The notes below the pieces were generated by a model, which was not told where the DNA came from, made no database searches, and worked only from the letters and a program-made list of their open reading frames with translations. A DNA stretch of 14,449 bases from Lactobacillaceae bacterium AF64-9pH9TA. GTDB lineage: Bacteria > Bacillota > Bacilli > Lactobacillales > Lactobacillaceae. Position 1 is the stretch's first letter, and every line of letters begins with the position of its first letter. The stretch spans positions 23,149 to 37,597 of the forward strand of contig JAQDCK010000014.1 in the NCBI GenBank assembly GCA_027681045.1. Direction: 5' to 3'. The translations under genes were made by a program, and so were the position numbers. Positions 13,492 to 14,449 of this stretch are shown one piece after another.

Positions 13492-13510
13492 ATTACGAGT
13501 AAATCGTAAT
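13492..13510. promoter_or_regulatory. Candidate TetR operator
   Basis: ATTACGA (13492-13498) and TCGTAAT (13504-13510) are perfect 7-bp arms around a 5-base centre. The size and symmetry fit a TetR-dimer site. It lies about 95 bases upstream of the TetR-family gene, so autoregulation is plausible. Confidence 0.5.
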
Positions 13511-13551
13511 AAAGTCGAAATCGCGCCAGGCCAGGCTTTAACCGCTGCCGG

Positions 13552-13580
13552 CTGCAAAAAAAGTTCCTGGCACAGATAAT
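13552..13580 (+). promoter_or_regulatory. Possible promoter of the TetR-family gene
   Basis: GATAAT at 13575-13580 lies 17 bases after CTGCAA (13552-13557), a weak -35. It gives a short leader to the ATG at 13605. Confidence 0.35.
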
Positions 13581-13604
13581 GTGTCACGAACGGAGGTAGT
13601 AAAA

Positions 13605-14177
13605 ATGATTACCAGTATCAAACTTTTGGAAGCTAATCAGATCCTGGCCCAGGTCTTGGACAGCGAGAGGGACAGTGAGATCAACGTCAAGAAGTTCTGC
13701 AAGCTAGCTGCCTGCTCACGGCCAACCTTTTACGCCCACTATGGCAGCATGCGGCAGCTCAGTGCGGAATTACTATTAAAGAAGCTAGACCAGCACTTGT
13801 ACTTTGCCACCGGTGATTATGGCAATGGCCTTAAGAGGCTATTGACTTATATGGAAAAAGACCACTGCTTCATTTTGAACCTGCTGGCCTTGATTGATGC
13901 AGAGAGGGGGAAAGTCAAGGGCAAGGAGTTTGCGGCTCGTTTTCCGCAGAAAGTCGAGTGGCTGCTGCGAAAGAAGACAGTTTGCTATGTTGATGCTCAT
14001 TCCTTAAGCGGGGATTATTCGATTAAGACCTTGAACAATGCTGCCCACATCATCTACGCAATCCTGTACGAGTGGCTGGCTGAAGGCCTGCAGCTAAGTG
14101 CGCGGGATGTTTATGACCGCTGCCAATTGGCGATTGAAATTGTCGAGGAGCAAACAAGTAAGAAAGCGCTTTTGTAA
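13605..14177 (+). CDS. TetR-family transcriptional regulator
   Basis: This is a 190-residue regulator. The helix-turn-helix lies at about 26-48, with the recognition segment SRPTFYAHYGSM (38-49), which is characteristic of TetR proteins. The C-terminal two thirds is helical and would hold the ligand-binding and dimer interface, with no recognisable ligand signature. The start is placed at 13605 because GGAGGT lies seven bases upstream; the GTG at 13581 is in frame but would read through that ribosome binding site. No target gene lies next to it on the same transcript, so its regulon is unknown. The upstream 19-bp palindrome may be its own operator. Confidence 0.85.
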   Translation: MITSIKLLEANQILAQVLDSERDSEINVKKFCKLAACSRPTFYAHYGSMRQLSAELLLKKLDQHLYFATGDYGNGLKRLLTYMEKDHCFILNLLALIDAERGKVKGKEFAARFPQKVEWLLRKKTVCYVDAHSLSGDYSIKTLNNAAHIIYAILYEWLAEGLQLSARDVYDRCQLAIEIVEEQTSKKALL

Positions 14178-14266
14178 TTCAAAAAGAAAAAAGTAAAAAA
14201 ATTTTAGAAAAAATATCAGTTAAAAATCCATCTTTTCCGAACAAAGAAAGCAGAAGTAAAGTAAAA

Positions 14267-14380
14267 ATGACTATTAGTCTTGATATTCCCGAACGAGACC
14301 AGGCCCCGCCTTATCACAACTCTACCGGGTGTTCAGAATGTAAAACGAATGAAAAGGTTGATTTGACCTTTCAAAAATAA
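14267..14380 (+). CDS. Possible 37-residue peptide with a CxxC motif (weak)
   Basis: An ATG frame of 37 codons encodes a hydrophilic peptide containing GCSECK (CxxC). There is no good ribosome binding site, and the promoter -35 box of the next gene lies inside its end. I do not recognise it. It may be chance. Confidence 0.2.
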   Translation: MTISLDIPERDQAPPYHNSTGCSECKTNEKVDLTFQK

Positions 14381-14390
14381 CGAGTATACT
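14363..14390 (+). promoter_or_regulatory. Promoter of a gene beyond the right edge
   Basis: TTGACC (14363-14368) and TATACT (14385-14390) are spaced by 16 bases. The transcript would start near 14397 and continue out of the window. Confidence 0.65.
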
Positions 14391-14405
14391 AATATTTGTT
14401 GTCGC

Positions 14406-14429
14406 GTGAGACAAGCAAGTCTCGCGGAG
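14406..14429 (+). promoter_or_regulatory. 5' leader hairpin abutting a GGAGG sequence
   Basis: CGTGAGAC and GTCTCGCG form an 8-bp stem with a six-base loop at the very 5' end of the predicted transcript. GGAGG follows at once, but no start codon appears within the remaining 20 bases. It may stabilise the 5' end or mask a ribosome binding site. Confidence 0.45.
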
Positions 14430-14449
14430 GCAAAAAGAAAATATCAAAA

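Overview
The window looks like chromosomal DNA of a low-GC-lineage lactic acid bacterium with an unusually high coding GC content, most likely Lactobacillus delbrueckii or a close relative. This is inferred from strong AGGAGG-type ribosome binding sites, GC-rich third codon positions, a secreted GH25 lysozyme with Lactobacillus-type C-terminal wall-binding (SLAP-like) repeats, and the gene families present. No rRNA, tRNA or CRISPR array was seen.

Layout, left to right. A terminator from an upstream gene (4-35) precedes a plus-strand operon for a FetAB-type (UPF0014) ABC transporter and a small two-helix membrane protein (132-1791). A shared hairpin terminator separates it from a minus-strand secreted GH25 muramidase (1980-3134). 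A divergent region leads to a GNAT acetyltransferase (3395-3916). Then comes an AT-rich, largely non-coding stretch (3917-4533) and a stand-alone IS200/IS605-type tnpB (4534-5916). Its 3' end folds into hairpins that look like the scaffold of an omega RNA. No tnpA was found.

Next is a two-gene vitamin B6 salvage operon, a pyridoxal/pyridoxamine kinase plus an ECF-type substrate-binding membrane subunit (6187-7612). Its extended -10 promoter sits inside a perfect inverted repeat. It converges on a large minus-strand PLD-nuclease/DEAH-helicase/DUF3427 protein (7638-10403). A promoter and the orphaned C-terminal end of a DUF975-type membrane protein gene follow (pseudogene, about 10543-10818), then a YcxB-like membrane protein (10907-11386). 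The right part carries regulatory and redox-related genes: an Rrf2-type regulator, an NmrA/QorB-like NAD(P)-binding protein, a 4-oxalocrotonate tautomerase-like enzyme, a gene-poor stretch with two strong terminators, and a TetR-family regulator with a palindromic candidate operator. The last 270 bases hold a promoter and a hairpin leader for a gene beyond the window.

The two most notable signals are not ordinary genes. First, three near-perfect parS (ParB-binding) sites lie within about 1.55 kb (9856-9871, 10480-10495, 11385-11400), which suggests an origin-proximal chromosome-segregation locus threaded through and between unrelated genes. Second, the TnpB lacks the usual RuvC-II glutamate and seems to carry it at a relocated position (E374), next to a structured candidate omega RNA.
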